From Balanoglossus misakiensis (taxonomy: Eukaryota; Hemichordata), in NCBI GenBank assembly GCA_040954595.2, contig CM082590.2:10416001-10480000 (forward strand): DNA of 64,000 nt, written 5' to 3'. How positions within the stretch are numbered: position 1 is the first letter of the stretch; each line of letters begins with the position of its first letter. Below the pieces are notes generated by a model, which was given only the letters and a program-made list of their open reading frames with translations, ran no database searches and was not told the DNA's origin. Below, piece by piece: positions 47,996 to 60,946 of the stretch. Both the position numbers and the translations under genes were made by a program.

Positions 47996-50900
47996 GGCTG
48001 ATTGACTGACTGACTAATTTATGCAATCTAGCTTTCAAATCAATTGACAATTTAACTTAAAAACTAAACAATCATCTTTAGGTTAGTGACTACAAATTAT
48101 GTTTGTTATATATATACGTTAGCTATCTTAACCAAGCAAGCATCATAGCCAAAGTACATGTAATATTTCAAGCTATACATGGACACACATTGGTTTTCTG
48201 TTTAAGTGCAGTGAAGAATTTAACTGTCCGTTGTCTGATATGAGGATTTATTGGGGATTGCCTTGATGGATTTTTCCTGTACTGAGACGTCTGATTGATA
48301 TATCGATAATTTTACCTTGCCAAGTTATCAAGGCCAATTAATCTACACTGGCTCTGCTGGACTTGTGGAAATCATGACCTTATTGTTTGTGTGGAGTCAC
48401 CTGACCTGGGCAAAGCCTTCCTCGGTCAATCTAATTGATGCGAACACGAGCGGCGAAATGTGAACAAGGAAATGCATATCGTTGGGTACAAATGTCTTGC
48501 ATGTTGATGATTGAATCGGACAGTGACCTACGTCTCGCGAATAAAACCGGTCGGATCGAAATTACTCAAACTAATACACACTGCACTCGGCTGCGTGATG
48601 ACGAATATATTAACAGCCTTAGCGACAAAATTCAATTAAATCGAGATATGTACACACGTCCATTTGAGTTTTAGATTAGAACAATCCCGTTGTGGCAGCT
48701 TTGGATTATGCTGCATACCACGGCACAGTTTTGCAATTCGGATAACCTGCATTTCGTTCTCTTTGATGTCTTCATCCGCTGATGTGATCGACGCTCAAAT
48801 AGAAATGTGGATGGGTGTAATCAAGTCATTCTATGTGTTACATATGTGTATGATATTAAGTCAGTAGTCAGTTCTACCATATTAAAATGTACAATGTACA
48901 ATGTATTTCCACAAACATAAGTAAAAATAATCGGCTCAAGGGAATTCGGTATGCAAGTTAATCAAACCGCTAGTGCCAACACACAAACATTGTCGCGGAT
49001 ATATTATATTACCGGAGAACGGAATTGACTTCTGAGAATTTCATATAACTCATAAAGAAATATGCGTGCATGTGTTTAATGTCATTGTCAACTTCTGGAA
49101 GTAACCTTCAGTTTGTGTGGAATAGTTCATAGAATCAATGCACAATTCTGTTGTTAGTAATTGATCGCTCCCAGCCATCAATTTTAGTATAATGTGTAAG
49201 ATTTTATTCCGGATTTTATCGGAGTTCTTAATTTTAATGTCCCTGATAAAAGCATATATAGTATACCGTGAATGTGCAGCTTTGGCTTGGTTTTTTGTTC
49301 TTATATTTCTGGAATTTATCTTCTGTAGGCCACATTCTCCTCTTGTTATGTTTAGATTGATTATTGCTGGTCTATACTGGAGAGAAATTACTTGGGTACA
49401 AATACACACTGTGGCTATATTGATTGCTGTACCTCTTGGCTGCACTTAACGGTAGATGGAAAGTCAATACACTGCTTTGTATGTCAACATAGGTACGGCA
49501 TCTTGGTGAAATAGGGCCCATGTTTTGGTCATACAGCTTAACATTTTTTAAATGGTGATTGTCTGAAACTTCTGGGTGTTTTTGGTATGTTTAGGTTTCT
49601 TGTTCTTCTCCCTATACTTAACAGTAATATTAGTATCCACACGTGTCCAGGTTTCTGCTTATTTCATGTACAATCTCGCAACATCTGGAAAACAGGTGGT
49701 GCCTTTCGTAGCAATCGGCTGACGAAATTTTATTTGAAAACATGTCTAAGATAACAGTAAATAACCTACGGACAATCAATAAGTCACAGGTGTTCTGGTA
49801 ATCACTGGTAATTTTACATGACATGAAGTGAATTGTTATCGATGAATCGTGCCCAGAAACTACGTTCCAAGGAAGGATCAAAATGAAATCGGTATTTGTA
49901 ATATAAAAATCGCCCTGTAAGGTATAATAATAAGAAATCAATGATTTACATACGGCTGATTGAAATCGATTTGGTATCAAATTAAATTCTTCTTCTCCAT
50001 GGATGTTCACTTTGAGTATGTACATGATACAAATGTAAGAGGGAGCGAGCGTACATACGCATGTCTGTCTGTCTGTCTGTCCTCGGCACATTCATGCCGG
50101 TAACTAGGGACACATTTTCTTCATTTCTTTTGAGTCGCTGCTCATAATGCGCATCCGACCTGAGAATGTATCTGAAGGACACCTATCATACACAAGAGAT
50201 TATTTTAATCTTTTAGGTATGCTCCTCGCAATCCGAGACATGTGAAGCACAATCTGATTTAATTCTTTATCATCCACGCTCTCCGATTTAGCCTTCGAAG
50301 CGTTTTCTCCATCACTCTCCATTTCTGCTGTGTTCATGGGTATCCATAGTGATCACGGATGCATGTATGATGAGCAACAAATCCTCTCTCCGAATAAGAG
50401 CCACTGCGCTAAAGATGATGAACATGATATTCCTTGCACGCGGGACCATCCAAGACAATCCAAACAGGGTTCTTCGACCATTTGATTAAAACACACCGCC
50501 CCCTCCTTCCCTTAGCTTCGAGCATCTAAGCTTTGTATAATACCACCAAGGTCGACTAACAAGATACGTAGTAGCGATCCCTTCCATGAAACGTGCGATT
50601 TGCGTAGTTGTCGGGTTGGTCTTTGTTATAGCCGTGAAAGTCTATAGAAAGAGTGGAGTTTAAGTACACAGCTACAATTAACGAGTAATTGTTGTCTGAC
50701 ACGTGTAACTCTATCAACTATTTAAATTCACACGGACGAATGCGCTATGAAGAACATCTTTCACCACAACAGACAATCAGCACCGCTCATTTCAGACGAA
50801 GACCTTCTGTTTCTATCCCCAGAGTCTATCAGTGACAACAGATACAGCTGTCGAAAGACGTTCCCAATCAGTTGTGACCTGTCGAACACTAGCGCAATAA

Positions 50901-51813
50901 CCATGGCCTTTTTTTCTCTGAATTGTGCTCAAGGGTGTCCACTAATTCATCTGTTCCGTTTCATTCATCATGACTGTCAAAATGTCAGACAGAAGGAAAA
51001 TATTACCGTCGCTGTTTGCCCGAGTGATTTAAACTTATCTCTGACTGAGATTAAAACCTAATGCAGGAAGTATTTTTCTGGAAAATAGCTGTGTATTATA
51101 AATCCGAACTGGAATTAGAGTTAACTAGGTCACCGTTACTAAAGGCGTTAGTAATACTTTGTGGTTTAGTCTGTCCCATCGAAAAAGCTCTCACATCCGT
51201 CGCCAGGCCAACTTGCAACATTGTTCCCTGGCAAGACGATAGTCGTCCTGTCATTTAAGACATAAAACAGTGACTACAAGGTTTGCAAGATAATTCACTT
51301 GATAAGGGGATATGAGATTGTCTTATCCGAAAAACGGACTGCTAAATGTTTAACCCAGTTACATCTGACCACAGAAGATATGCACTTAAAATAAGTAGAT
51401 ATCTCGAAGGGAGGGGATATGGAGTTGCAATATTGCTGTCCGCAAATCACGACCATATTTACATAAATATTCTTTTTCACTGCTTTGTTGTGTAATCGGT
51501 TGGCCCCCTCTCTAGAACGCCCACACGTATAGACACTGATTTCTGACAGGCGCTTGTCAGAGAGTCAAATGCCAAACACCGTACTGGCTCAACCATCATT
51601 TGTCAAAACGTCATGCACAGCGGTGTAAACACTCCTTTTGAGGTCCCTCGTGTGAGCGTTCTTTTCTCGCGGGTCTATTTACCGATAACGACAAGCTGGG
51701 TATTTATAGATAGGCGAGGAACTATAATTCCCTCCGCCAAAATCTTATAAAAATGTAAATGATAGATACTGACTCTGTAGCTCGGTTGGTATTTATCATC
51801 TTGCATTAACGTT
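47996..51813. other. Non-coding stretch of 3.8 kb
   Basis: The longest frames are a minus-strand 131 codons at 49050-49445 and a minus-strand 153 codons at 49630-50091. Neither shows a domain or coding signature I recognise. A five-unit TCTG run lies at about 50062-50080. Confidence 0.4.
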
Positions 51814-52015
51814 TACTGTAAAACGGGTTATTTTCGTGGCAGGAAATTTTCGCGATATCAAAATAGGCAACTGTTAACGCGAGGATAAATTTTCGCATTC
51901 TCGTATTTCTCTGCATCAGTGTATCTGAAGAATAAAATTACGCGACGTTTTATTTTTTTACTCTCGCGTATTTCGCGAAAATTTATTGCTTGTGAAAATA
52001 ACCCCTTTTACAGTA
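51814..52015. mobile_element. TA-type MITE, complete, about 202 bp
   Basis: Starts TACTGTAAAACGGGTTATTT and ends in the near reverse complement AAATAACCCCTTTTACAGTA. The interior matches the copy at 41025 (AAATTTTCGCGATATCAAAA, GGCAACTGTTAACGCGAGG). TA flanks both ends. No coding capacity. Confidence 0.9.
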
Positions 52016-52727
52016 TTTAATGCTGAACGTCTACTGCCCTCTTGCGGTAATCGACAAAAGGGAGGGGCAGTTGTCAAGCTGCGCATTCCTTCGGTTAGAG
52101 TGGTTTATCCCGACGTAACTGTTAAAAGCGACAGTGTTGTTGAAATGAAAACAGATTAATTACATTGTGTGTACATTCACATGCTGGTGTTGCAACTAGA
52201 TTCTGGGTTTCCGACGAGCGACGATTTTCTCATCACTCCGCGACCTTCACTGTTAATCACACGCAGAGAGAAACACAACGTGGTGGCATACCTCGTACAA
52301 TCGCTACCAGCGGTGCGCCTAGTGTCAGAAGATTGCGTTGCACGTACTGGAAACTTTAATATTCCACGTCTTAGATATAAGAGATAAGGCAGATTCTTGT
52401 GAACTGTCTTCAGCTTGACTTGGACCACATTCTTAAGCATTCTTCGGGATCTTCGAAAATCCAGATACTGTTGCATTGGTAAAAGAGTTGCCGAACTTAC
52501 CATCTTGGCGTGTTTGGGGTGCAGGAGTTTGCAACGTCGTTTGCAGTTGACCGTGACAATACGAAGGTCTTAATTGCTAAGGGAAGGTGCTGTGACTTTC
52601 ATACTGTATAATCCACCGTTGGTTTAATTGGTATACACTGCATCGCTGGCTTAACGAACTGTACGTGGGATAATTCTGCGAGTAGATATACACTTTGAGG
52701 TAATATATGTTACATTGTTATGTGTGT
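52016..52727. other. Non-coding stretch, no gene recognised
   Basis: Three overlapping frames of 64-108 codons at 52165-52503 lie on both strands without a domain. None can be preferred. Confidence 0.4.
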
Positions 52728-52847
52728 GAGAGAGACAGTCAGACAGAGAGAGAGATAGAGAGAGACAGAGAGAGATGGAGGGAGAGAGAGAGAGTATGAT
52801 CGACGGAGACAGAGAGAGATAGAGAGAGAGACAGAGGAGAGAGACAG

Positions 52848-52882
<35 letters not shown>

Positions 52883-52904
52883 ACAGAGACGGAGACAGAG
52901 AGAG
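52728..52904 (+). repeat. GA/GACA-rich tract
   Basis: Nearly all-purine array of GAGA and GACAGA units over about 177 bp. Confidence 0.92.
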
Positions 52905-54748
52905 TTCACATTACTTCAAATTACACTGGCAACGGCCGTGACAGAACGCTTACAAAAGTTTGATATATTTTATGGCATGTTCAGATGGCATGTCATATCA
53001 CGAAGCGATAAAACCGTAATCTGAGCGATAGTGAGCTGTCGTTGCTTTTGACAGACGCAGTGTAAAATACTGTGATTGTGTTACGCGACTGTTTCACCTT
53101 CGTGCCTTTGCAAATTTTCAATCGTGTGATTTATGTCACGAGTTGTGGCTGTCATACTTTGCGGCCTAGATTGCCTTACACCAATGCTTATAAGCTCTAA
53201 ATTGTCCTTGCCCAGACAGAAGATGACTCTAAATTTTCCTTGGCTAGACAGATAACATGCCACAGATGGTTAAGTGACACCAGGCGTTCCCTCAAGACAC
53301 AGGGCGTAAAAATTTACATTGCCAAGAAACGTCTTGTTTAAAACGGTATGACGAAGATGGTTTGTCACGAGGTTCGTGTGCAGTCTAGGATTGAACCCAG
53401 GAGTTTGAAATGCCTGGCATGATTTAAGTTGCTTATCTTTGATACAAGTATCATGGTGAAAGACAGACTAACATCAGGAACTCTTCATCTAAAGGAGTGT
53501 AATGTCGCATAGATCGGCCATGTGTATCATTTACTCTTAAGTTTATATCTTAGTTCCCTTCTGTTTTAACTTCCAACCCACTGCCAGGCTATGTGACTGT
53601 GAGTGGTGTCTATATCTACGTCTTCTTAGACACATACAACAAGATAAACCACTTTAAAATCTAAATATTGTATTTCCGAATAAGTGTCAGTCGTCTTGGG
53701 GACCAGGCTATGATTTCCGCTGGCTTCAGAGTCGTTCAGTGTTAGCACGCACGCGTTGAGGTTTCATTGCCCTTGAAAGGAAAAGGTCGTCTCCGTGTTA
53801 TCGGGTGACTTTGACGTTGGATTGGATGTGAGAATTCGTGCAGAAATCGCACTGATCGCTGTTCACTGATGAAGAAAAAACAATGTCCCTTGATTAATAT
53901 TCTTTCAGTTGATTTCAAAGTCACAACTCCATCAGGCGGTAGAATGATGCCGGGCATGAACAGGCTGGAACGATGATTTTCTAAGCCCATGGATGCGACG
54001 AAAGAAAGGTGGAATATCATGTATTTGACTGGTGCCAGGCTTGCAGCCCTGATATTTTCTTTCTATTAAGCACTAACGATGAGCATACGGCTCAGTGAAC
54101 TCAGACTCAATATACGCATTGCACTGAATGACGAACATAAATGCGCAATATTTGACCAATATCTGACTCATCAACCACCGACGTTTATTGTTGATACGTA
54201 TTAAATTCGCGGAAGAAAATAATTTGAGTCGACGTGCTTGCTCTGTGATGTATCCTCAAAGGTAAAGCCATGTGATGCTACGGCCTTGACTGTTGTCACT
54301 TCCCAATTGACAGGTGACGAGTTTCAATATTGAAGAAAAAATCTTGCTGTAGGGCCTCTTTTCCCGACAATTCCGACGTGACCTATTGAAGTTTGTTGTC
54401 ATGGTAACTGGAGGTTTTTTCTGAAGAAGGAATTTTTTTCTTTGCTGTGAGAATGAAGTGTAGCAGATGCACACAATGTCGTTCGCAACGTGGCACTTTG
54501 TTCAGCTGTCGTTCTAGTAGGAGATCTCATTCATCAAGTGCAATTTTGCTGGTCCAATATTTTTTTAAGCAAAATCCCCCTGGTTGCTGAAAGAATCGGG
54601 GTTTCAGTTATTTGTTTTAGGTCGATTGCTGATAATGAAGTAATTTATAGCCTTTCTTCATGATGTATCCATGTGTGGCGAATACGCTGGAGGTGGGGGT
54701 GGGGGTTGCGTATCGGTAGATGTTTCTTGGCAAATTTGTTTACCCCTC
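52905..54748. other. Non-coding stretch, no gene recognised
   Basis: Frames up to 92 codons without a domain. GGATTGAACCC at about 53390 resembles a reverse tRNA-type B box, but no tRNA fold or matching A box was found. Confidence 0.4.
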
Positions 54749-54876
54749 AGCCAGTCAGTCAGTCAGTCAGTCAGCCAACCAGCCCACCAGCCCACTAACC
54801 AGTCAATCAGTCAGCAACTTGATCAATCAATCAATCGATCAATTAATCAATCAATCAGTCAGTCAGTCAGTCAGTT
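54749..54876 (+). repeat. CAGT/CAAT/CCAC tetranucleotide array
   Basis: CAGT units, a degenerate CCAC part, CAAT/CGAT units, then CAGT again. The Ser/Gln/Asn frames are artefacts. Confidence 0.9.
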
Positions 54877-57800
54877 TTCTACTCGTCTGTACTTCAAGTC
54901 CTGTACTTTTTTGCTCTGTTCTGTTCTGCTGAATGTGTTACTGTGCCTGGCTTACCACCCTCCTGTCTGTAATATTGTCCATCTCTTCCATCTCTCCCTG
55001 TTTGAGCGATGTTGTCCGTACATCACTCAGTTTCTCATCTGTTCTCTCCCTTCGCTGCCTCACCACAGACTGCGTGCCTCTGTCTCTCTATCTTAGTCAA
55101 TAAATACACCTGTCGCAGTTGACAATAAAATATCCAGCACTGCAATACTCACATAACTTGATTACTGGGGAATTTAACATATGTTTATGCGATGCAATAA
55201 GACTTCACTACATTTAAACACAAACTCCAAAGTAATATATTATTATACAGTCTGGCCATAAGAGCATTTAATTAATATAAGTGCTGGATCGTTATTCATG
55301 ACATGCTGGAGAGAAGCAGCTAGACAGTGGCTGCAGGCGTCCCACAAGGAGTCAAATTTCAAACCTATCATTTCTTTTCACGTTTCATTGACAGCATCAT
55401 TTCGTTGTATGGTTTTCAATTATTCCATTGAGAGCACAGACGTGCGGAAGATGTCTGTATACAGCTATCCATATTTGATGGATTTGTGATGAATACAGTC
55501 ACAAAATAAGAATATCAAGTGTTAAAACTTTCCAACCAAAGAATTGTAAATGAAACGAGTAACGTTATCTGACGTACAATTTGACGTCACGAAAATGGGA
55601 GCTATGATTTTAAACTGTATAAGCGTAGTGTGTGTTTCATAAAAACAGAGATCTATTTGGTATGTGTTATCCATTATGATTACGATTCCAGACTCGAAGG
55701 CATTTTTAAACTAGAAGGTTACATTATTAATATTACATGCTCGATAGTAACCGATGTTTGGTCGTACGGTAGAATGAACAAATGCATATGAACAGAATAT
55801 TAACAGTGATGGCCTATACAGGATATGTTTGAATCTTTTAACAAGTACCTTGGCTAAACATGATGTTTCCAAACATTAAACTTCTGTTACTTCAGTGATG
55901 AGTGACAACTTACCTCAGACTCAAGCATGCAAAAAAAATTGAAAATATTGCGCCGTACAGTGGATTTCTGACATATGGCAAATATGTTGACTTTTACTTT
56001 GCTGTCTTCTTGTGGCCGTACGTTTGCAGGCAACACGAAATGAAAACCAATTACAATATTGACTCTAACACAAATTGGTTCTCCAAATCACGGACAAGTT
56101 TTGCGAACAAGAACAAACACTGTACACAAATGGCATAACAGAGACACATCTGTATAGAATTATCGGCAACTGACGGTGTCATTACTGGCAGTGTGTTTCA
56201 CGTGAATTAAAATGTTTGATGATGGACCATGACCAGAGTGTATGTAACTTTGTGCATCGTCTCTGCTGTATGATAAAGTCCTTATAGGCGAATGAAAATC
56301 TCCTCTGTACTGAATGCAAAACCTTTACAATCGATTGCCTCCAAATTATTTGCATGATATTCTGCAATGTCGTAATGCGTAATTCGATGAACTCAATCCC
56401 GTGTGCTGACATGCCATCGAGAATCTACTTTCAAGCAATTTTAAGCACTCGATTATTAATGACGGCAGATATCTCGCCTCTTGACCTTTGACCAAAAACA
56501 TGAACAGGAAAGCGCAGATAAAATTACGAGCAGACGACTAATCTGTTTGTGGCTGTACTGGATTTTTATGCAAAGTTAAGTAATTGGAGATATGTCTGAA
56601 TTTATTTTTATATTCAGTTCTTCTTATCTTTTCACTTATTGGGTTCACCTTATCGTTTTTGAATCCTAATCTAGTTTCATTAAAAAATTGGCATTACATG
56701 GCTAGCAAACCGTTGCTATGGCAATTGACCAAGTCTTGTAAGACCTTGCAATGAGTAGAAAATGATCTATTCCAAAACGCCACTACAACACAGATGGCAC
56801 TAGTGGAAAGTAACAAGTCTATAATGAGGGCAACAGATAGGTGTAATTAACTTGTCGCATAACGATTTTGGATGCGGGCGGCCGCCGGCCATATTGTGTC
56901 ACCGTAGCGACAGACTTCCACAGGGTGGTCTCTTGGCTGCAGGGGTTGGGTCTTCATAAATACACGACATCAAGTTCCCTCTCAGTCGGCCTGCGAAATG
57001 CAACACAAAACATAAAAGGCTTAGAATGCTAGTTTGACATCTGAGGAGATGTTGTGAGATGGTAGAAAGCTGAAGCCGTCTAGATGTATGTCAACATTCA
57101 GCAAGTGGTACAACTTATAAAGTTTCCTGCCAAGAGAGTCTACTTGTGTTGATTGCCTTCAAACAGAAATTGTGACACGTTCTAGAAATGCTTCTGCGTT
57201 GAGCAGGTTGTCATAAGCGTGCCAAAACTGACATTTGAAGTGAAACTTTACAGTGTATCACTCGTCTCTTGATTGGATTACACCGAGCTATGGCATTTGG
57301 TGACTTATGATGATGTCATGCACCTATATACCTCCTCTGAGCTACGTCAACCATTATTTTGAAACTGCGAGAAATACAAAGCATAGTTGTTGGCTCACTC
57401 ACATCAAAAGTAAATCCTTGCACCATACACGAATTCATCGACTACATAAGATTTGTGCCCTGTTTCCCAACTTCCAAAGAAAGTGTTGATACTTTTCATT
57501 TCTTCCAATGATGAAATCTGCATTCCGTAAGTAACCCCTCGCATTTCTTATTAAAGCGGTGTCTTTTGAAATAGTCTGAAGTAGATGTGAATATAATTAA
57601 TACTATGCCTCTGCGAATTATCCTTGAGATATGATCAATTTCTTAATTCTTCGTCTAGACAATTTCTAATTTCGAACTCAAAGTCGTGTCTAGCTGTTTA
57701 CTCCCCAATAAAAAGACTACGAGGTAAAAATCGTTTATGACATAGCATCACGTTGTCTGATGCTGCTCAAGAATATTAGGTTATTTCGGGGGAATCATAG

Positions 57801-58251
57801 ACGTTTACTATTTATAGGAAGCTGTCATCACATTTCTAACATGTTCGAACAGATGGAGGCGTTTTTGGGTATGCTGTATAGTTCTTACCAAGAAAGTATT
57901 TTTCTCCAAGCAGAGTGGAACTGGAATTTGCAGCATTGTTTATACTGTGCTCATGGAACATTTCTTTTTGAAAGTTGGAACAAGCGTCAAATCTTGTGGC
58001 TTTATACAAAATGGTGCCAAATTGATACTCGACCGAGGATCGCACATCTAAACGGTGCACTGTAGTCTAATTTGAATCGAACAAGTCCTAAGTTATCCAC
58101 CTACATGTTTTATTGATTATACTGTGTGACAGAGGGCATCTGTTGCGGTCAAGGGCAGCTATATTGAAGGCTGTTCACGTCCAACGTCAATTCCGGTACT
58201 TACAGAATTACTTACGCTTGTTTTAGTGAAGATTTGGTTTCTGTCTGTTTG
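54877..58251. other. Non-coding stretch of 3.4 kb
   Basis: Frames of 60-101 codons with no domain. A small G+C-rich island with a NotI-type GCGGCCGC occurs at about 56875-56892. Nothing links it to a promoter or exon. Confidence 0.4.
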
Positions 58252-58341
58252 ACAAGTCTGTCTGTCTCTCTGTCTGTCTGCCTCTCAGTATGTCTGTCGG
58301 TCTCTATCTGTCTGTCTGTCTGTCAGTCAGTCTGTCAGTCA
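58252..58341 (+). repeat. Interrupted TCTG/TCAG array
   Basis: About 90 bp of TCTG units with TCTC, TCGG and TCAG variants. Confidence 0.9.
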
Positions 58342-58877
58342 ACATTTAGTAGCAAGTAGAACAAGCAAACCGAACAAAGTCACAACTGCCCTCTTTCAAT
58401 AGGTGCCTTCACACCACAAACATTTGTGAGATATTAGGTATATATTTTCACAATACACTATATTCCTACTCAATACGCTATCAAAGTTTTCAATTATTAT
58501 ATAGATCACTGATCGCGTGATTTCTATCAGAGGTAAAAAATCCCATTTATGGATAGTTGGATGGCAAAAGTTCAAAAGTAATCCCGCGTTTTAAGTGCTA
58601 TCAATCGGGTGCCTTACACCGTAATCTCACCAGATTTACCACATCAGATCATCAGTCAAGCACGAAAAGAATGTGACGATATAAGAATCTAATAGGAAAT
58701 TCGACGTGGTTCAATGGCGTTCCTTGCACTGTCACAGAAAAACAGCCCAAAGGGTCTACTCTGATTTCGCATCAATTGAGTTATCTTATGTTGGTGTGGA
58801 GATAGCATCTGCAGATTGAAATTACTTGTCGCTGTTATCACATGCTCAAGGACATGTTTGCTAAACTTAGAATGTAG
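58342..58877. other. Non-coding stretch, no gene recognised
   Basis: Nothing recognised between the TCTG array and the ATC array. Confidence 0.4.
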
Positions 58878-58878
58878 C

Positions 58879-58911
<33 letters not shown>

Positions 58912-58917
58912 TATCAC

Positions 58918-58967
<50 letters not shown>

Positions 58968-58969
58968 CC

Positions 58970-59060
<91 letters not shown>

Positions 59061-59073
59061 CCTTCACCACCAC
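58878..59073 (+). repeat. ATC/ACC trinucleotide array
   Basis: About 195 bp of CAT triplets with a CAC block near 58967-58983. Poly-His and poly-Asp frames are artefacts. Confidence 0.94.
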
Positions 59074-60905
59074 TGTGGTATATTTTGAAACAAAGCACAA
59101 CTCTCAAACTTGCCGACGGTAAAGCAAGCCAACTTCGTGCATTCATCTTTAGTATGCATTGTGTCGACTTGGCTGGCCATCAAATTAAACTTTCAATCTG
59201 CCACTAGGACACGACTTCTGCAAATTAGCCTTTAACAAGTTGTAAGTGCTGTTAAATTCTAGTTGTTCAGACTTCTCGGATTGGTAATGCGTTTTAAAAT
59301 ATCCGGTCTACTATGTGCCTGAAGGTGTTTATTAGCTCTAACGAGCAATAAACCTTGGTTGAAAGGTGAATGTTCGAATCTTTTGGTTGTAGCAGACTCT
59401 AACTCTTCCTTGGTTCATAAAAAAACCTGCATGCAGTGAAGAATTCATATCTATTATCATTAAACTATCTTTCAGAAATTAATTATAGGGGGTTCTTTTG
59501 TCTCGACTGACAACGCCTCTTCGCAATGAAGCAATAAAGAAAATTACCTCTTTGAATAATGCATTTCTTAATTTCATTTCGTATTGGACGTATGAAAATA
59601 CATATTGTTGTTATTTATGAGTGCGTTTCAAAGAAGAGAGTAAGACCCACCGCACGATAAAAGGTTTACGAAATTCTCATCACAGCGAATTTGTCATAGA
59701 AGGATGTCAGGTGGTTCCTTGAATAACGAGGAAGCAATTTGTTCACAGACCATTTGCATCAATTTCCCGCAGGGTAGCTGCCCATTGGAGGTAATCTTCT
59801 GTATTTTGTTATCTGTCGTGACTGGCAGTGTCATCACGAGTACACAAAATTGATTTTGCACTGCAAGACGGACACAATAATTTTGATGAGCTACAGATAT
59901 AAAAACATAATCGAAAATCGAGCACATAATGTCAAAGTGTACAGATTCAGCTTTCTGGCATTCACAGTAAAGAATGCTTGGTTGGCCATACTGTCTGGTG
60001 CAGTTGATCAAACACAAAACAAAATGGCGCCATTTGCACTTTAAGCGGTTATCAATTGAATACTGGATTGGATGAAAACATGAGATTCTATTCCTGTACG
60101 TTTGCCTCCACTGACTCCATTTCTAAATACGTGTTCATAATCGTGACATTAATCGAAATTTCTTGACTTGTTGATATTGGCTCGAAATGTTGAGGTCAAA
60201 GGACAGTTGTTTGTAATAGAGTTCGCAGCGTGTTGCCCCGCGCGACGACCCCTGTCAACGCAAGATTTTATTACATTTCGGAGCGCACGTCAAAGTCTGA
60301 CTCAAATTTTAATCGCCGGAATAACATTTCGGCGGATTTCAAGGAATTTGTTGCCAGGTAACTGCCATCCTGCAGAGCTGCTGCACAAGACAATCACTGA
60401 CATGTATGTATCAGTCATCGAACATTTGCATAATGAAGTTTGGCGGAAACCTTACTTGTCAGCAAGAGCATGGACAGCATGTGCTGCGTAGAATTCGCAA
60501 ACAGATGGGGCCATGTTTGCTACGCCATACCAATAACTATATTGGCAGTTGTTTTCATGGTTTCAAAGTAATAATTTCTCATTTAGATATACTTACTGAA
60601 GAGTGTGTTATGCAAGTAATATTAACCAGTAAACTGTACTAGATGTACAAACTTGAGATAAAGAATAAACGGGTGCCCCACTCAAATATGGCTGCCTCCA
60701 GCCTCCAAAGGCACAAAGAGGGTTGGCATGCACATTAGGAATCTGCCCAGACAGAATGTAGTGTTGTTTCCATGGGATGACGCTTAACTGTTCAACTGAT
60801 TGTTGTTATTAGTTGTCGAGAGTGGTTTCCATAGTAATTAAAGAATGAGGGCTAATTATGCTTAGTTTAGCAGACACCATCTAATATGTTGTCACAGTAT
60901 TTTCC
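59074..60905. other. Non-coding stretch, no gene recognised
   Basis: Two frames of 107 codons (minus 59694-60017, plus 60168-60491) have no recognisable domain. A 14-nt match to a TTAA-type MITE end, GCGCGACGACCCCT, sits at 60240-60253 without the rest of the element. Confidence 0.4.
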
Positions 60906-60946
60906 TCTCTCCTTCCCTTCCTTCCTTCCTTCCTTCCTTCCTTCCA
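60906..60946 (+). repeat. CCTT microsatellite
   Basis: About eight CTTC units in a pyrimidine-rich run. Confidence 0.9.

Noticed and set aside
49050-50091. Minus-strand frames of 131 and 153 codons
   Set aside because: Searched by eye for reverse transcriptase, transposase, kinase and receptor motifs and found none. The overlapping plus-strand frame is equally open.
53380-53405. tRNA or tRNA-derived SINE suggested by GGATTGAACCC
   Set aside because: It is only a B-box-like string. No A box at the right distance, no cloverleaf and no second copy found. The A-box-like TAGCTCGGTTGG near 51779 is too far away.
60240-60253. Fourth TTAA-type MITE copy
   Set aside because: Only 14 bases match one end, without TTAA or any internal sequence. 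Chance or a very old remnant.
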